Assembly: GCF_017377795.1 (NCBI RefSeq)
Contig: NZ_JAFRDR010000003.1
Coordinates: 558,001-622,000, forward strand
Reading direction: 5' to 3'
From: Williamsia soli
GTDB lineage: Bacteria; Actinomycetota; Actinomycetes; Mycobacteriales; Mycobacteriaceae
DNA: 64,000 nt
Under the pieces are notes generated by a model. The model saw only the letters and a program-made list of their open reading frames with translations. It ran no database searches and was not told where the DNA came from. The position numbers were made by a program, and so were the translations under genes. Positions within the stretch are counted from its first letter, which is position 1. The number at the start of each line of letters is the position of its first letter. Shown piece by piece: positions 35,864 to 44,064 of this stretch.

Positions 35864-37206
35864 GCCGACACCGCCCAGGCCGGTGCGCCGAGTTCGGAGG
35901 CACGGTCCATGCCCGCCTGCAACTCCTTGGTCCGCAGGTCGTGCTCGTAGATGAAGTAGTCGACCTGTTGGGTGTGGCGAGGACGATCCAGCATGTGGCC
36001 GGTGTACTTCTGCTGATCGGAGATGATCACCTCCTCCATCACCTCCTGCGACGGCAGCCGATACCTACCCGCGGCATATGCGCCGAGGAGTCGGGATTGG
36101 CATTCGACGAACGGGAACAGCGTGGGCGTCGACTGCGCGAACCCGATGAACACCAGATCGTCGATGCCGGGCTTGAACATCCGCTTGTAGAGCGGAATGT
36201 GATTGTCCGGTGCGCTGATGAAGTCTTCGTCGAAGAACGGGAAGGTGATGTTGTACCCCGTCGCGTAGATGATCACGTCGAAGTCGCCGCTCGTTCCGTC
36301 GTCGAAATGAACTCGACGACCGTCGAGTCGCGCGACGTTGGGTTTGGGGGTCACGTCACCGGATCCCAGTCGCAGAGGGAGTTCCACCGACTGGGTCGGA
36401 TGTGCCTCGAAGAACTTGTGATTCGGGGTGGGCAAGCCGAAGTTCTCCGGCCGTCCGGCCGAGAGCGGCTGGCCCCATTGCGCGATCTTGCGCTGCCATG
36501 ACAGCGGCACGTATGGACTGGTCTTGTAGTACTTGTCCGCTGGTCGTCCCGCGATGTACTTCGGGACGATCCACGCCCCGGATCTGGTCGACAGGGTCAC
36601 CTCGTTGCCGGTCGACTTCGAGGAGAGTTCGACCGCGATGTCTGCGGCGCTGTTACCGATCCCGATGATCAGGATTCGCTTGTCGGACAGCGACAACGGG
36701 TCTTTGGGATCGATGTACTCGTGGGCGTGGATGGACTCCCCGGTGAACGACCCCGGAAAGACCGGCGTGCGCGGATCCCAATGGTGACCGTTACCGACCA
36801 CGAGGAGGTCGACGTGGCGTTGTTCGCCTCGTTGCGTCTGCAACTCCCAGCCGCCCGATTCCAGCCGACGGGCATGCGTCACGCCGTTCTCGAACTCGAT
36901 GTTCCTCTTGAGGTCGAAGGCATCCGCATAGTCCTCGAGATACGACTTGATCTGGGTGTGATGAGGAAAGTCCGGATAGCTCTGGGGCATCGGGTAGTCC
37001 TTGAAGGACAGCCGGTGCTTCGACGTGTCGATGTGCAGCGACCGGTACGCGCTGCTGTACCCGTTGGGGTTGCCAAACGCCCAGTTGCCCCCGATCCGGT
37101 CGGACAACTCGAAGCACGTGTACGGAATATCGTAGTCGCCGAGCATCTTTCCTGCGGTCAACCCGCTGATGCCGGCGCCGATGACGGCTGTGGTCGGTCC
37201 GGGCAT
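35860..37206 (-). CDS. flavin-containing monooxygenase (FMO/BVMO type)
   Basis: A 448-aa class B flavin monooxygenase: FAD motif GAGISG (9-14), FMO signature FTGESIHAHEY near 165, NADPH motif GIGNSAADIA near 195 and ATGYN near 325. It inserts oxygen from O2 into a soft nucleophile or next to a ketone using NADPH. The downstream hydrolase suggests a Baeyer-Villiger/ester-cleavage pair. First gene of the five-gene operon 37206-32297; the ATG at 37206 lies next to the divergent TetR gene and its operators. Confidence 0.88.
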   Translation of the reverse strand: MPGPTTAVIGAGISGLTAGKMLGDYDIPYTCFELSDRIGGNWAFGNPNGYSSAYRSLHIDTSKHRLSFKDYPMPQSYPDFPHHTQIKSYLEDYADAFDLKRNIEFENGVTHARRLESGGWELQTQRGEQRHVDLLVVGNGHHWDPRTPVFPGSFTGESIHAHEYIDPKDPLSLSDKRILIIGIGNSAADIAVELSSKSTGNEVTLSTRSGAWIVPKYIAGRPADKYYKTSPYVPLSWQRKIAQWGQPLSAGRPENFGLPTPNHKFFEAHPTQSVELPLRLGSGDVTPKPNVARLDGRRVHFDDGTSGDFDVIIYATGYNITFPFFDEDFISAPDNHIPLYKRMFKPGIDDLVFIGFAQSTPTLFPFVECQSRLLGAYAAGRYRLPSQEVMEEVIISDQQKYTGHMLDRPRHTQQVDYFIYEHDLRTKELQAGMDRASELGAPAWAVSA

Positions 37207-37225
37207 TGCAGCTCCTCGCGCCAGA

Positions 37226-37289
37226 GTAGACAAAAAGTAGAACTTGTTCACTCGCAGAGTACACAGATCGTCAGATCTGTCTACAAGTT
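37226..37289. promoter_or_regulatory. nested inverted repeats in the monooxygenase/TetR divergent promoter
   Basis: Three perfect inverted repeats share the gap: ACAGATC-GTCA-GATCTGT (37263-37280), GTAGACA/TGTCTAC (37226-37232 and 37278-37284) and AACTTGT/ACAAGTT (37241-37247 and 37283-37289). They are probable operators for the TetR gene at 37350, controlling both directions. Confidence 0.6.
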
Positions 37290-37349
37290 TTGCTATGTTC
37301 GACCCACTACCCGCTGCCCGCGGCGGCCGACAACAGGCGAGGATGACCA

Positions 37350-37955
37350 GTGACCGACACCGCCGACATGGCATCTGTGCAGGACCGGTTGCTCGATGCC
37401 GCCGAACAATGCCTTGGCGTCAAGGGAATCCGGGCCACCACCGTCCTCGAGGTGGCCGAGGCCGCCGGGGTGTCGCGCGCTTGGCTGTACCGGCACTTCC
37501 CGGACAAGGCAACCCTGCTCGGCGCGGCGATAGTCCGGCTGAACGAGGCCTTCTGGGCCGGATCGCATGCCGCGCTCGCCGAGTTCGACACCCTCGAGGC
37601 CCAGCTCGCCGCCGGTGTCGCCATCGGTCGCACCGCCTACGACGAGCCCGGCGCACTCCTGATGAAGCTCCGGACCACCGAGCCGGACGAGTTCGCTGCC
37701 TGCGCCGGGGCAGGTGTCCAGGGGCTCGTACCGGACCTCGCAGCATTCTGGCATCCGTACGTGGTCGAAGCCCGGGCGCGCGAGGAGATCCATCCGGACG
37801 TCGACACCGCCGAGGTGTCGGAATGGGTGGCTCGCGTGCTCATCAGCCTGGCAACGGTTCCCGGCGATACGTTGGACCCAGATGATCAAACCGCAGTGCT
37901 CCGCCACATCAGACGTTACGTTCTACCCGGGCTGCAATCCGCACCCGGACAATAG
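37350..37955 (+). CDS. TetR-family transcriptional regulator
   Basis: A 201-aa TetR protein with HTH near residues 28-50 (VLEVAEAAGVSRAWLYRHFPDK). GTG start with GGCGAGGA upstream. It is divergent from the flavin monooxygenase operon and is its likely repressor; the nested repeats at 37226-37289 lie between them. It is followed after 43 bp by an SDR in the same direction. Confidence 0.87.
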   Translation: MTDTADMASVQDRLLDAAEQCLGVKGIRATTVLEVAEAAGVSRAWLYRHFPDKATLLGAAIVRLNEAFWAGSHAALAEFDTLEAQLAAGVAIGRTAYDEPGALLMKLRTTEPDEFAACAGAGVQGLVPDLAAFWHPYVVEARAREEIHPDVDTAEVSEWVARVLISLATVPGDTLDPDDQTAVLRHIRRYVLPGLQSAPGQ

Positions 37956-37998
37956 TTTTCGAACCGCCCTACATTCGGCGGCCGGCGAGAGGTGAGTA

Positions 37999-38853
37999 AT
38001 GACCGGATCCGTCCTGGTGGTCATCGGTGTCGGCGGTATGGGAGAGGCGATCGCGCGCCGTCTCGGCTCCGGCAGGCCGACGCTCATCGCCGACCACGAT
38101 GCCGAACGGGTCGAGAGCCTGCGAGAGCAGCTGCGACACAGCGGCTACGACGTTCACGCACAACGGGTTGATGTCGTCTGCCGAGACTCTCTGAGCGCCC
38201 TGGCGGCAACAGCAGGCGAGCTCGGTGACATCACGTCCGTCGTGCACACTGCAGGCGTCTCCCCCGCTCAGGCCCCCGCACAGCAGATCGTCGACGTCGA
38301 CCTCGTGGGCACCGCGCTCTCGCTCGAGGTGTTCGGTTCCGTGATCGCCCCGGGCGGTGCCGGGGTGTACATCGCGAGCGTGGCAGGCCACATCCTCGGA
38401 GCGGCGGTCGACCAGGCCGCTGCCGCGTTGCTCAGCGGCGGTACCCCCGACGAACTGGCCGGTGCGGCGATCTTCGACATGCCGGATGTGCCGGATGACC
38501 TCGCCAGGGCCCTGACCTACGGGTACTGCAAACGAGGGAATCAACTCCGGGTACAGACCGCGGCGCCTTTGTGGGGCGACCGAGGCGCACGGGTCAACAG
38601 CGTGAGCCCGGGGGTGGTGGCCACCGCGATGGGCTGGGAGGAGTTCAACGCCGACTTCGCCCACCAGGCCTACGAAGCGATGATCCGAGACTCGGCCGCC
38701 GGGCGCTTCGGCACCGCCGAAGACGTCGCCGCTGCCGCCGAATTCCTGCTGGACAACAGCAAGTCGAGTTTCATCACCGGCACCGACCTATTGGTCGACG
38801 GCGGGGTGGTCGCCGGGCTGCGTTCCGGCCGGGTCGGCATGGCGGGCGTCTGA
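37999..38853 (+). CDS. atypical SDR family oxidoreductase
   Basis: A 284-aa SDR with an unusual cofactor loop, VIGVGGMGEAIARRLG (8-23), instead of TGxxxGIG. The active site is YGYCK and SVSPGVVATAMG lies near 200. Such variants occur in actinobacterial steroid/terpenoid clusters. Probably co-transcribed with the TetR gene upstream. Which partner ketone it serves is unknown. Confidence 0.82.
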   Translation: MTGSVLVVIGVGGMGEAIARRLGSGRPTLIADHDAERVESLREQLRHSGYDVHAQRVDVVCRDSLSALAATAGELGDITSVVHTAGVSPAQAPAQQIVDVDLVGTALSLEVFGSVIAPGGAGVYIASVAGHILGAAVDQAAAALLSGGTPDELAGAAIFDMPDVPDDLARALTYGYCKRGNQLRVQTAAPLWGDRGARVNSVSPGVVATAMGWEEFNADFAHQAYEAMIRDSAAGRFGTAEDVAAAAEFLLDNSKSSFITGTDLLVDGGVVAGLRSGRVGMAGV

Positions 38854-38910
38854 GCATCGTCATCGGGGCGGTGGACACGCGCAGCGCTGTGCCCTAGTGT
38901 GCATTCAAGA

Positions 38911-38929
38911 GTCCAGACAGATGTCCAGA
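38911..38929. promoter_or_regulatory. 19-bp operator before the mycofactocin-type SDR
   Basis: GTCCAGACAGATGTCCAGA: half-sites at 38911-38917 and 38923-38929, with core GACA-GA-TGTC symmetric. It matches 16 of 19 bases of the site at 8194. It lies 85-103 bp upstream of the SDR start at 39014. Confidence 0.7.
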
Positions 38930-39013
38930 TCGAAACTTTCTGTCTGACAGGTTCATCCGAAAAGACCGCGGGCCGCTCGGCTCTGCGCTCGAACGAACTG
39001 GGGAGAAATCGCC

Positions 39014-39832
39014 GTGGGCAAGCTCGACGGGAAAGTCGCATTCATCACCGGCGCGGCGCGCGGTCAGGGTCGTAGCCATGCGATCAGGCTCGCGCAAGAG
39101 GGGGCGGACATCATCGCCGTCGATCTGTGTGCCGATATCGCGACAGTGCCCTACCCCCTCGGCACGCCCGAAGAACTCGCCGAGACCGTGCGGCAGGTGG
39201 AGGCTTTGGATCGCCGGATCATCGCCACCCAGGCCGACGTTCGCGATCTGGCCGCCCTCAAGACAGCGGTCAAGGAGGGCGAAGCGCAGCTCGGCAAGGT
39301 GAACATCGTCCTCGCCAATGCCGGTATCTCCGTCTTCGGTGAGGACGGCTCCGATGTCGAGACGCCGTGGAACGACGTCATCGGGGTCAACCTCACCGGC
39401 GTCTACAACACGGTCATGGCCACAGTCGGAAGCCTCATCCAGGCCAACGCCGGATCGATAGTGCTCACGAGTTCATCGCAGGGCCTCAAAGGCACCGGCG
39501 GCGTCGGAGCGCCGGGCAACACCGGGTATGTTGCGGCAAAGCACGCACTCGTCGGGCTCATGCGTACCTGGGCGAACTGGCTGGGACCGCACAACATTCG
39601 GGTTAATACGATTCACCCGACCGGCGTGAACACCCCGATGATCCGCAACAAGTTGATGGAAGAGATCTTCGAGGCGTTCCCCGAGGCCATCGAGGCCACG
39701 CGCAATCTGATTCCGGTGCCCTGGGTCGAGCCGGAAGACATCTCGAACGCGATCGCTTTCCTCGTCAGCGACGAGGGACGGTACATCACCGGCGTGGCAC
39801 TGCCCGTCGATGCGGGATTTGCCGCACGCTGA
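39014..39832 (+). CDS. mycofactocin-coupled SDR family oxidoreductase
   Basis: A 272-aa SDR carrying TGAARGQGRSHAIRLA (12-27), the signature of the mycofactocin-coupled SDR subfamily (carveol-dehydrogenase-like), which holds NAD tightly and passes electrons to mycofactocin. NAGISVFG and active-site YVAAKHA are present. GTG start with GGGGAGA 6 nt upstream. It is transcribed alone, from a promoter with the same element as the CYP51 locus, and is convergent by 1 bp with the phosphotransferase gene. The substrate is probably a cyclic or secondary alcohol. Confidence 0.9.
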   Translation: MGKLDGKVAFITGAARGQGRSHAIRLAQEGADIIAVDLCADIATVPYPLGTPEELAETVRQVEALDRRIIATQADVRDLAALKTAVKEGEAQLGKVNIVLANAGISVFGEDGSDVETPWNDVIGVNLTGVYNTVMATVGSLIQANAGSIVLTSSSQGLKGTGGVGAPGNTGYVAAKHALVGLMRTWANWLGPHNIRVNTIHPTGVNTPMIRNKLMEEIFEAFPEAIEATRNLIPVPWVEPEDISNAIAFLVSDEGRYITGVALPVDAGFAAR

Positions 39833-39833
39833 C

Positions 39834-40889
39834 TCACCCGGCCTGAGCAGAGCCTGCCAACTCGATGGTGCCGACATCGCGAATGGCCGCACATGATCGG
39901 GCGACCATGGCCGCGAACATCTTGTCACCACGTTCGGTTCGCGCGCCGTATGCGCAACCGAACACCGACACGAGCGGGCCCTGGATCATCGCGAAACAAT
40001 AGTCTTCCCAACAGTTCTCGAAGGTGTAGTCGGGAGCACCGTGCGTCTGCAGGGCGCGGTGATAGCCCGCGACCAGCTCCCGTTCGTTCTCGCGACGCTC
40101 GGCGGGTGAGAGACTCGTGCCGATGAAGTACGCCAGGTCGCGAGCTGGGAGCGCCAGGCTCAGCGTCTGCCAGTCGATCGCGGTCACACCCGGTCCACCG
40201 TTCGGCGGGAAGAGCAGATTGTCGAGACGATAGTCCCCGTGGACGAGGCCGAACCTCCCGGAACGCGCGAGCGCCCAGTTCTCGGCCACATCAACGCATT
40301 TCCACAGAGTTGCCCGGTCCTCGTCGGCGATCAGATCACCGAGGCCGTCGATGAAGATCTCCGTGGCGGGACCGTACATCTCGGCGAGGAGTTTGGCGTC
40401 TTCGGGTCCGTTCACCGCCAGGCCGTCGATCTCGAGTAGCGAGGGGTCGCACCACCGCGGTCCGTGGAGACCGGCCAAGTTCTCCACCGCGTCCCGGGCC
40501 TGCGCCACCGTGCATCCGACGAGCTGATCACCCTGTTCCGCCGGGCTCATGTCCTGCAGGAGCAGAGTGAAGTCCGCTCCGCTGTCGGAGATGTCGGCGT
40601 AGTAGCACTCCGGGACCCTGATCGCGACGGTGGCCGCGATCTCGCTGTAGAACCTGACCTCCGACCGATACACGCCGGAGAGCATCTCGCGTGTTGCGGG
40701 ATCGGCGGCGGGTAATTTCGCAAGCATACGAGTCGGCTCGTCCACGCCGGTGAGGTCCAACCGAAAACAGGTGCCGATCTGACCTGTTCCGATTTGTTCG
40801 ACGGTGACGGTCTCCACATCTTTTCCCAGGGTGTCGGAGAGCCACTCGGCGGTGAGCTCGGCGACCGAGGAGACCACGGGTGCGGTCAT
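39834..40889 (-). CDS. APH/choline-kinase-fold phosphotransferase-like protein
   Basis: A 351-aa protein of the aminoglycoside phosphotransferase fold: Lys in MLAKLPAAD, catalytic loop GLVHGDYRLDNLLF and metal-binding IDWQTLSL. In actinobacteria this group often sits in fatty acid and steroid clusters beside acyl-CoA dehydrogenases, with unknown small-molecule substrates; antibiotic resistance is not implied. It is the last gene of a unit with two LLM genes and overlaps the preceding one by 4 bp. Confidence 0.82.
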   Translation of the reverse strand: MTAPVVSSVAELTAEWLSDTLGKDVETVTVEQIGTGQIGTCFRLDLTGVDEPTRMLAKLPAADPATREMLSGVYRSEVRFYSEIAATVAIRVPECYYADISDSGADFTLLLQDMSPAEQGDQLVGCTVAQARDAVENLAGLHGPRWCDPSLLEIDGLAVNGPEDAKLLAEMYGPATEIFIDGLGDLIADEDRATLWKCVDVAENWALARSGRFGLVHGDYRLDNLLFPPNGGPGVTAIDWQTLSLALPARDLAYFIGTSLSPAERRENERELVAGYHRALQTHGAPDYTFENCWEDYCFAMIQGPLVSVFGCAYGARTERGDKMFAAMVARSCAAIRDVGTIELAGSAQAG

Positions 40890-41983
40890 GATGCCGTCCT
40901 TCCTGGATTGGCGGGCAGATGGTCGAAGCGGCCGGAGGGCCGCACAGTTCGCCAGGCGTCGAGCACCGGCGCGAGTTCCTCAGGGGTGGCGCCGTGCAGG
41001 ATCACTCCGTCGGCGCCGCAGTCGAACTGGTCGGCAACACGTTTCGCGCACTGTGCTGCCGACCCGGTCGCCGACGCGGCGAGCCAGTGGTCCGGCAGCA
41101 GCTCTGCCACCCGGGTGAGGTCGTCGACCGTTCCGATCGCGTCGAAGGCGCCGGGGAAGTTCTTGACGAACTCGTCGTCTCGGAACCGCTCGAGATCTGC
41201 CGCGTCCCAGCCGTTCACCTGCACCAGCACGTGCCCGTACCCCTGTAGATACGTGGCCATCCGGCCGACCAGCTTTCGCATCCTCAGCTCTTCGGATATC
41301 GAATCCTCGACTGTGGCGAGTACGGACCAGATGCGTACGGCCCCGGGGTCGCGTCCTGCTTCCTCCGCGGCGCGACGAATCGTCTGCACCGACCGCGACA
41401 GGGTCTCATCACTGAAAAACGTATGTAGTACAACACCGTCGGCGATCCGGCCGGCGAGTTCCAGCGTCTTCTCACCGATCGCGACCATCATGATGGGGAT
41501 GTCCTCGTCGAAGGACGCGTCTTGCATCAGGAACGGGTACTCACCTGCCGGGCCATCGTGCCCGACGACACTGCCACCGGACCAGAGAGCGCGGTAGATA
41601 CCGACGGCATCCTCGATCTGCGCCGAAGTGACCCGCGGCAGACCCATCACGTCGAAGAGCATGTCGAATCCGCGGCCGAGGCCGAGTGCGTATCGCCCGC
41701 CGGTCAGGCGATGGAGCGTGGTGCCCATCGTCGCGGTGACCAACGGGTGCCGGGTGTTGTGATTGGTTGCTGCCGAGGCGATCCCGATCCTGTCGGTCAC
41801 CGCCCCGACGGCGCCCGCCAGCACACCCGCATCCTTGGTGTTGAACCGCTCGGACAGGAAGACAGACCCGATGCCCAACTGCTCGGCCAGCCTGGCCTCG
41901 TCCACCAGGTCGCGAGGGCTGTTCGAATGTCCCGCCAGCCCATAGCAACCGAGTTCAGGCAATGGGGGGAGGTCAGCTGTCAT
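40886..41983 (-). CDS. luciferase-like (LLM) oxidoreductase, F420-type
   Basis: A 365-aa TIM-barrel LLM protein. Residues near the N terminus (ELGCYGLAGHSNSPRDLVDEARLAEQLG) and SERFNTKDAGVLAGA, TNHNTRHPLVTATMG and GGRYALGLGRGFD are as in F420-dependent enzymes of the TIGR03857/03620 style. It may be an F420-dependent dehydrogenase or reductase. ATG 41983 gives a start just before MTADLPPLPELG; a longer frame looks non-coding. The preceding gene of the same class ends 55 bp upstream. Confidence 0.83.
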   Translation of the reverse strand: MTADLPPLPELGCYGLAGHSNSPRDLVDEARLAEQLGIGSVFLSERFNTKDAGVLAGAVGAVTDRIGIASAATNHNTRHPLVTATMGTTLHRLTGGRYALGLGRGFDMLFDVMGLPRVTSAQIEDAVGIYRALWSGGSVVGHDGPAGEYPFLMQDASFDEDIPIMMVAIGEKTLELAGRIADGVVLHTFFSDETLSRSVQTIRRAAEEAGRDPGAVRIWSVLATVEDSISEELRMRKLVGRMATYLQGYGHVLVQVNGWDAADLERFRDDEFVKNFPGAFDAIGTVDDLTRVAELLPDHWLAASATGSAAQCAKRVADQFDCGADGVILHGATPEELAPVLDAWRTVRPSGRFDHLPANPGRTAS

Positions 41984-42038
41984 GTCGCTTCCTTCGTCGC
42001 GATGACCCCGACAGCTCCCCCGCCGCACGGTCGGGGGA

Positions 42039-42899
42039 TCACACCGTCGCCGGACTCAGACCCAATTTGCCGGCGAGCTTCGTCAGGTAAGCACCTGCGC
42101 GTTCCTCGCTGTCGTCGGGGACGCCATACAGCACCGTGGTGACTCCGAGTTCACGCCACTGGTCCAGCTTTTCCTGCACGGGCTTGAAGTCGAGGACCAC
42201 GATCTGCGGTTCGCCATCGCGTCCCGCATCGGCCCAGATCTGCTTGAGCAGCACCACCGATTGCTCGATGTCCTGCTCACCCGGCGTGGTGATCCAACCG
42301 GCTGCACTGCGGGCGATCCACTTGAAGTTCTTCTCGTTGCCCGCGGCGCCGACCAAGACCGGCGGACCGGGCTGCTGCACGGTCTTGGGCCACACCCAGC
42401 TCGGCCCGAAGTTCACGAACTCGCCTGCGTACTCGGCTTCTTCCTGTGACCACAGCGCGGTCATCGCCTCGATGTACTCGCGGAGCATCGTCCGACGGCG
42501 CTTCGGGGGCACGTGATGATCCGACAGTTCGTCGAGGTTCCAGCCGAAGCCGACGCCGAGTGTGACGCGTCCTCCCGAGAGGTGGTCGAGCGTGGCGACG
42601 ACCTTCGCGAGGGTGATCGGATCCGACTGCACCGGCAATGCGACTGCGGTCCCCAGCCTGATCCGAGACGTCACCGCCGCTGCGCCGCTGAGCGACACCC
42701 AGGGATCGAGCGTGCGCATGTAGCGGTCGTCAGGCAGCGACGAGTCGCCGGTCTGCGGGTGCGCCGCGTCCCGCTTGGTCGGGATGTGACTGTGCTCGGG
42801 TACGAAATAGGCGTCGAATCCGGCCTGCTCGATCAGCGGGGCCAGGATCGAGGGCGCCAGTCCGCGATCACTCGTGAATTGGACGATTCCGTAGTCCAT
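42039..42899 (-). CDS. luciferase-like (LLM) F420-type oxidoreductase
   Basis: A 286-aa LLM protein with VPEHSHIP near 34, DHLSGGRVTLGVGFGWN near 105-121 and VLVGAAGNEKNFKWIARSAAGW near 175, typical of F420-dependent oxidoreductases of the TIGR03619 style. It leads an operon with a second LLM protein and the phosphotransferase-like gene. Two candidate operators lie upstream, a GTCCAGA-type element (42941) and a KstR-like box (42968). Confidence 0.85.
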   Translation of the reverse strand: MDYGIVQFTSDRGLAPSILAPLIEQAGFDAYFVPEHSHIPTKRDAAHPQTGDSSLPDDRYMRTLDPWVSLSGAAAVTSRIRLGTAVALPVQSDPITLAKVVATLDHLSGGRVTLGVGFGWNLDELSDHHVPPKRRRTMLREYIEAMTALWSQEEAEYAGEFVNFGPSWVWPKTVQQPGPPVLVGAAGNEKNFKWIARSAAGWITTPGEQDIEQSVVLLKQIWADAGRDGEPQIVVLDFKPVQEKLDQWRELGVTTVLYGVPDDSEERAGAYLTKLAGKLGLSPATV

Positions 42900-42940
42900 C
42901 GTGTCTCCTGCTCTTCCAACCGGCCCGATACGGACCAGTG

Positions 42941-42959
42941 ACTGGACACCAGTCTAGGT
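42941..42959. promoter_or_regulatory. diverged 19-bp operator before the LLM operon
   Basis: Reverse complement ACCTAGACTGGTGTCCAGT keeps the 12-bp half-site spacing but matches only 12 of 19 bases of the site at 8194. GACTGG-ACA-CCAGTC (42940-42954) is itself a perfect palindrome. It lies 42-60 bp upstream of the LLM start at 42899. Confidence 0.5.
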
Positions 42960-42967
42960 CGAAGAAC

Positions 42968-42981
42968 AGTAACACGTTCTA
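42968..42981 (-). promoter_or_regulatory. KstR-like box before the LLM operon
   Basis: AGTAACACGTTCTA matches TnnAACnnGTTnnA except the first base. It overlaps the stop codon of the terpene-cyclase-like gene (42979-42981) and lies 69-82 bp upstream of the LLM start. Confidence 0.45.
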
Positions 42982-44061
42982 GATTGCGCGGATTTCTCTA
43001 CCGGTGAAGAGTTCGGCCTGCGGATCGGCGTCCCTGAAGATGCCGTTGCCCGGCGTCGTCCGGCTCAATGCGTCGACCGCGAGCACGACGGCCGCCGATG
43101 TCCAGCAACTCTTCTCGACCGGCCAGCGCTTCCCGTCGGCGAAGACGAGTCCGGTCCAGTACGAGCCGTCCGGGTCCCGCAGGTGCTGCATGTCGCCGAG
43201 CAACTCGAGGGCATCCGCGGTGTCACCGAGTGCGTCGAGAGCCAGCACCAACTCGCAGGTCTCGGCGCCGGTGACCCACGGCCGATGATCGACGCAGCGG
43301 ATACCGAGGTCGGTCACGACGAAATCGTCCCACCGCTGCGCGATGAGTTCTTGCCCTGCGCGGCCTCGGATAGCGCCGCCCAGCACGGGGTAGTACCAGT
43401 CCATCGAGTACTCGGACTTCGGCTCGAACAGGTGCGGGCGACTACGCAGAGCATCGCCGAGCAGACTCAACGAGAGCCGCCACTGCTCACACGGTTGATC
43501 GAGCTCCGCCGCGATCGCGACCGCGCATCCGAGCGCCTGATGGATACTCGAATTGCCCGTCACCAGCGCCGAGTGATATATCCCCGGGAACGATCCCGAC
43601 GCCTGGTCCGGCATCGGATAGGTTGCGCCCCAGTAGATCTGCCCGCCCGGCGCCTGCATGGAAACCACCAGGTCGATCGCCGAGCAGACCGTCGGCCACA
43701 TCTTCTCCAGAAACCGCACGTCCGAGGTGATCAGGTAGTGGTGCCACACCCCGACCGCGATGTACGCGCAGAAGTTGCTGTCGGTGTTGGGATCGACGAT
43801 GTCGCCGACCACCATGCGGATCGGCCACGACCCGTCCTCCCGCTGCTCGCGCCGCGACCACTCGTACGCGGCCTCGGCCTCGGCGATCAGACCGGTGGCA
43901 CTGAGCGCCATTGCGGACTCGATGTGATCCCACGGGTCGGTCTGTCCGCCGGGGAACCAGGGCATGGCACCGGAGGGTTCCTGCATCGCCGCGATCGCAC
44001 GGCCCGTGGCCAGCGTCTCGTCTGCGGTGATCAGATCATCGAGCTCGGGGATCGCCGCCAT
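42979..44061 (-). CDS. prenyltransferase/squalene-cyclase-like (alpha/alpha barrel) protein
   Basis: A 360-aa soluble protein of the alpha/alpha6 barrel fold, with repeated Gly/Trp-rich helices: GAMPWFPGGQTDPWDHIESAMAL (28-50), REQREDGSWPIRMV near 75, DPDGSYWTGLVFADGKRWP near 305. These resemble QW-type repeats of squalene cyclases/prenyltransferases, but the cyclase DxDD acid motif is absent, so cyclisation is doubtful; glycoside-hydrolase-like or lipid-binding roles are possible. It follows the methyltransferase gene by 3 bp in one operon with the glycosyltransferase. Confidence 0.72.
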   Translation of the reverse strand: MAAIPELDDLITADETLATGRAIAAMQEPSGAMPWFPGGQTDPWDHIESAMALSATGLIAEAEAAYEWSRREQREDGSWPIRMVVGDIVDPNTDSNFCAYIAVGVWHHYLITSDVRFLEKMWPTVCSAIDLVVSMQAPGGQIYWGATYPMPDQASGSFPGIYHSALVTGNSSIHQALGCAVAIAAELDQPCEQWRLSLSLLGDALRSRPHLFEPKSEYSMDWYYPVLGGAIRGRAGQELIAQRWDDFVVTDLGIRCVDHRPWVTGAETCELVLALDALGDTADALELLGDMQHLRDPDGSYWTGLVFADGKRWPVEKSCWTSAAVVLAVDALSRTTPGNGIFRDADPQAELFTGREIRAI

Positions 44062-44064
44062 TGC

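Noticed and set aside
39834-40889. Aminoglycoside resistance
   Set aside because: The fold is shared with choline and other small-molecule kinases; the context is catabolic, so a resistance call is not supported.
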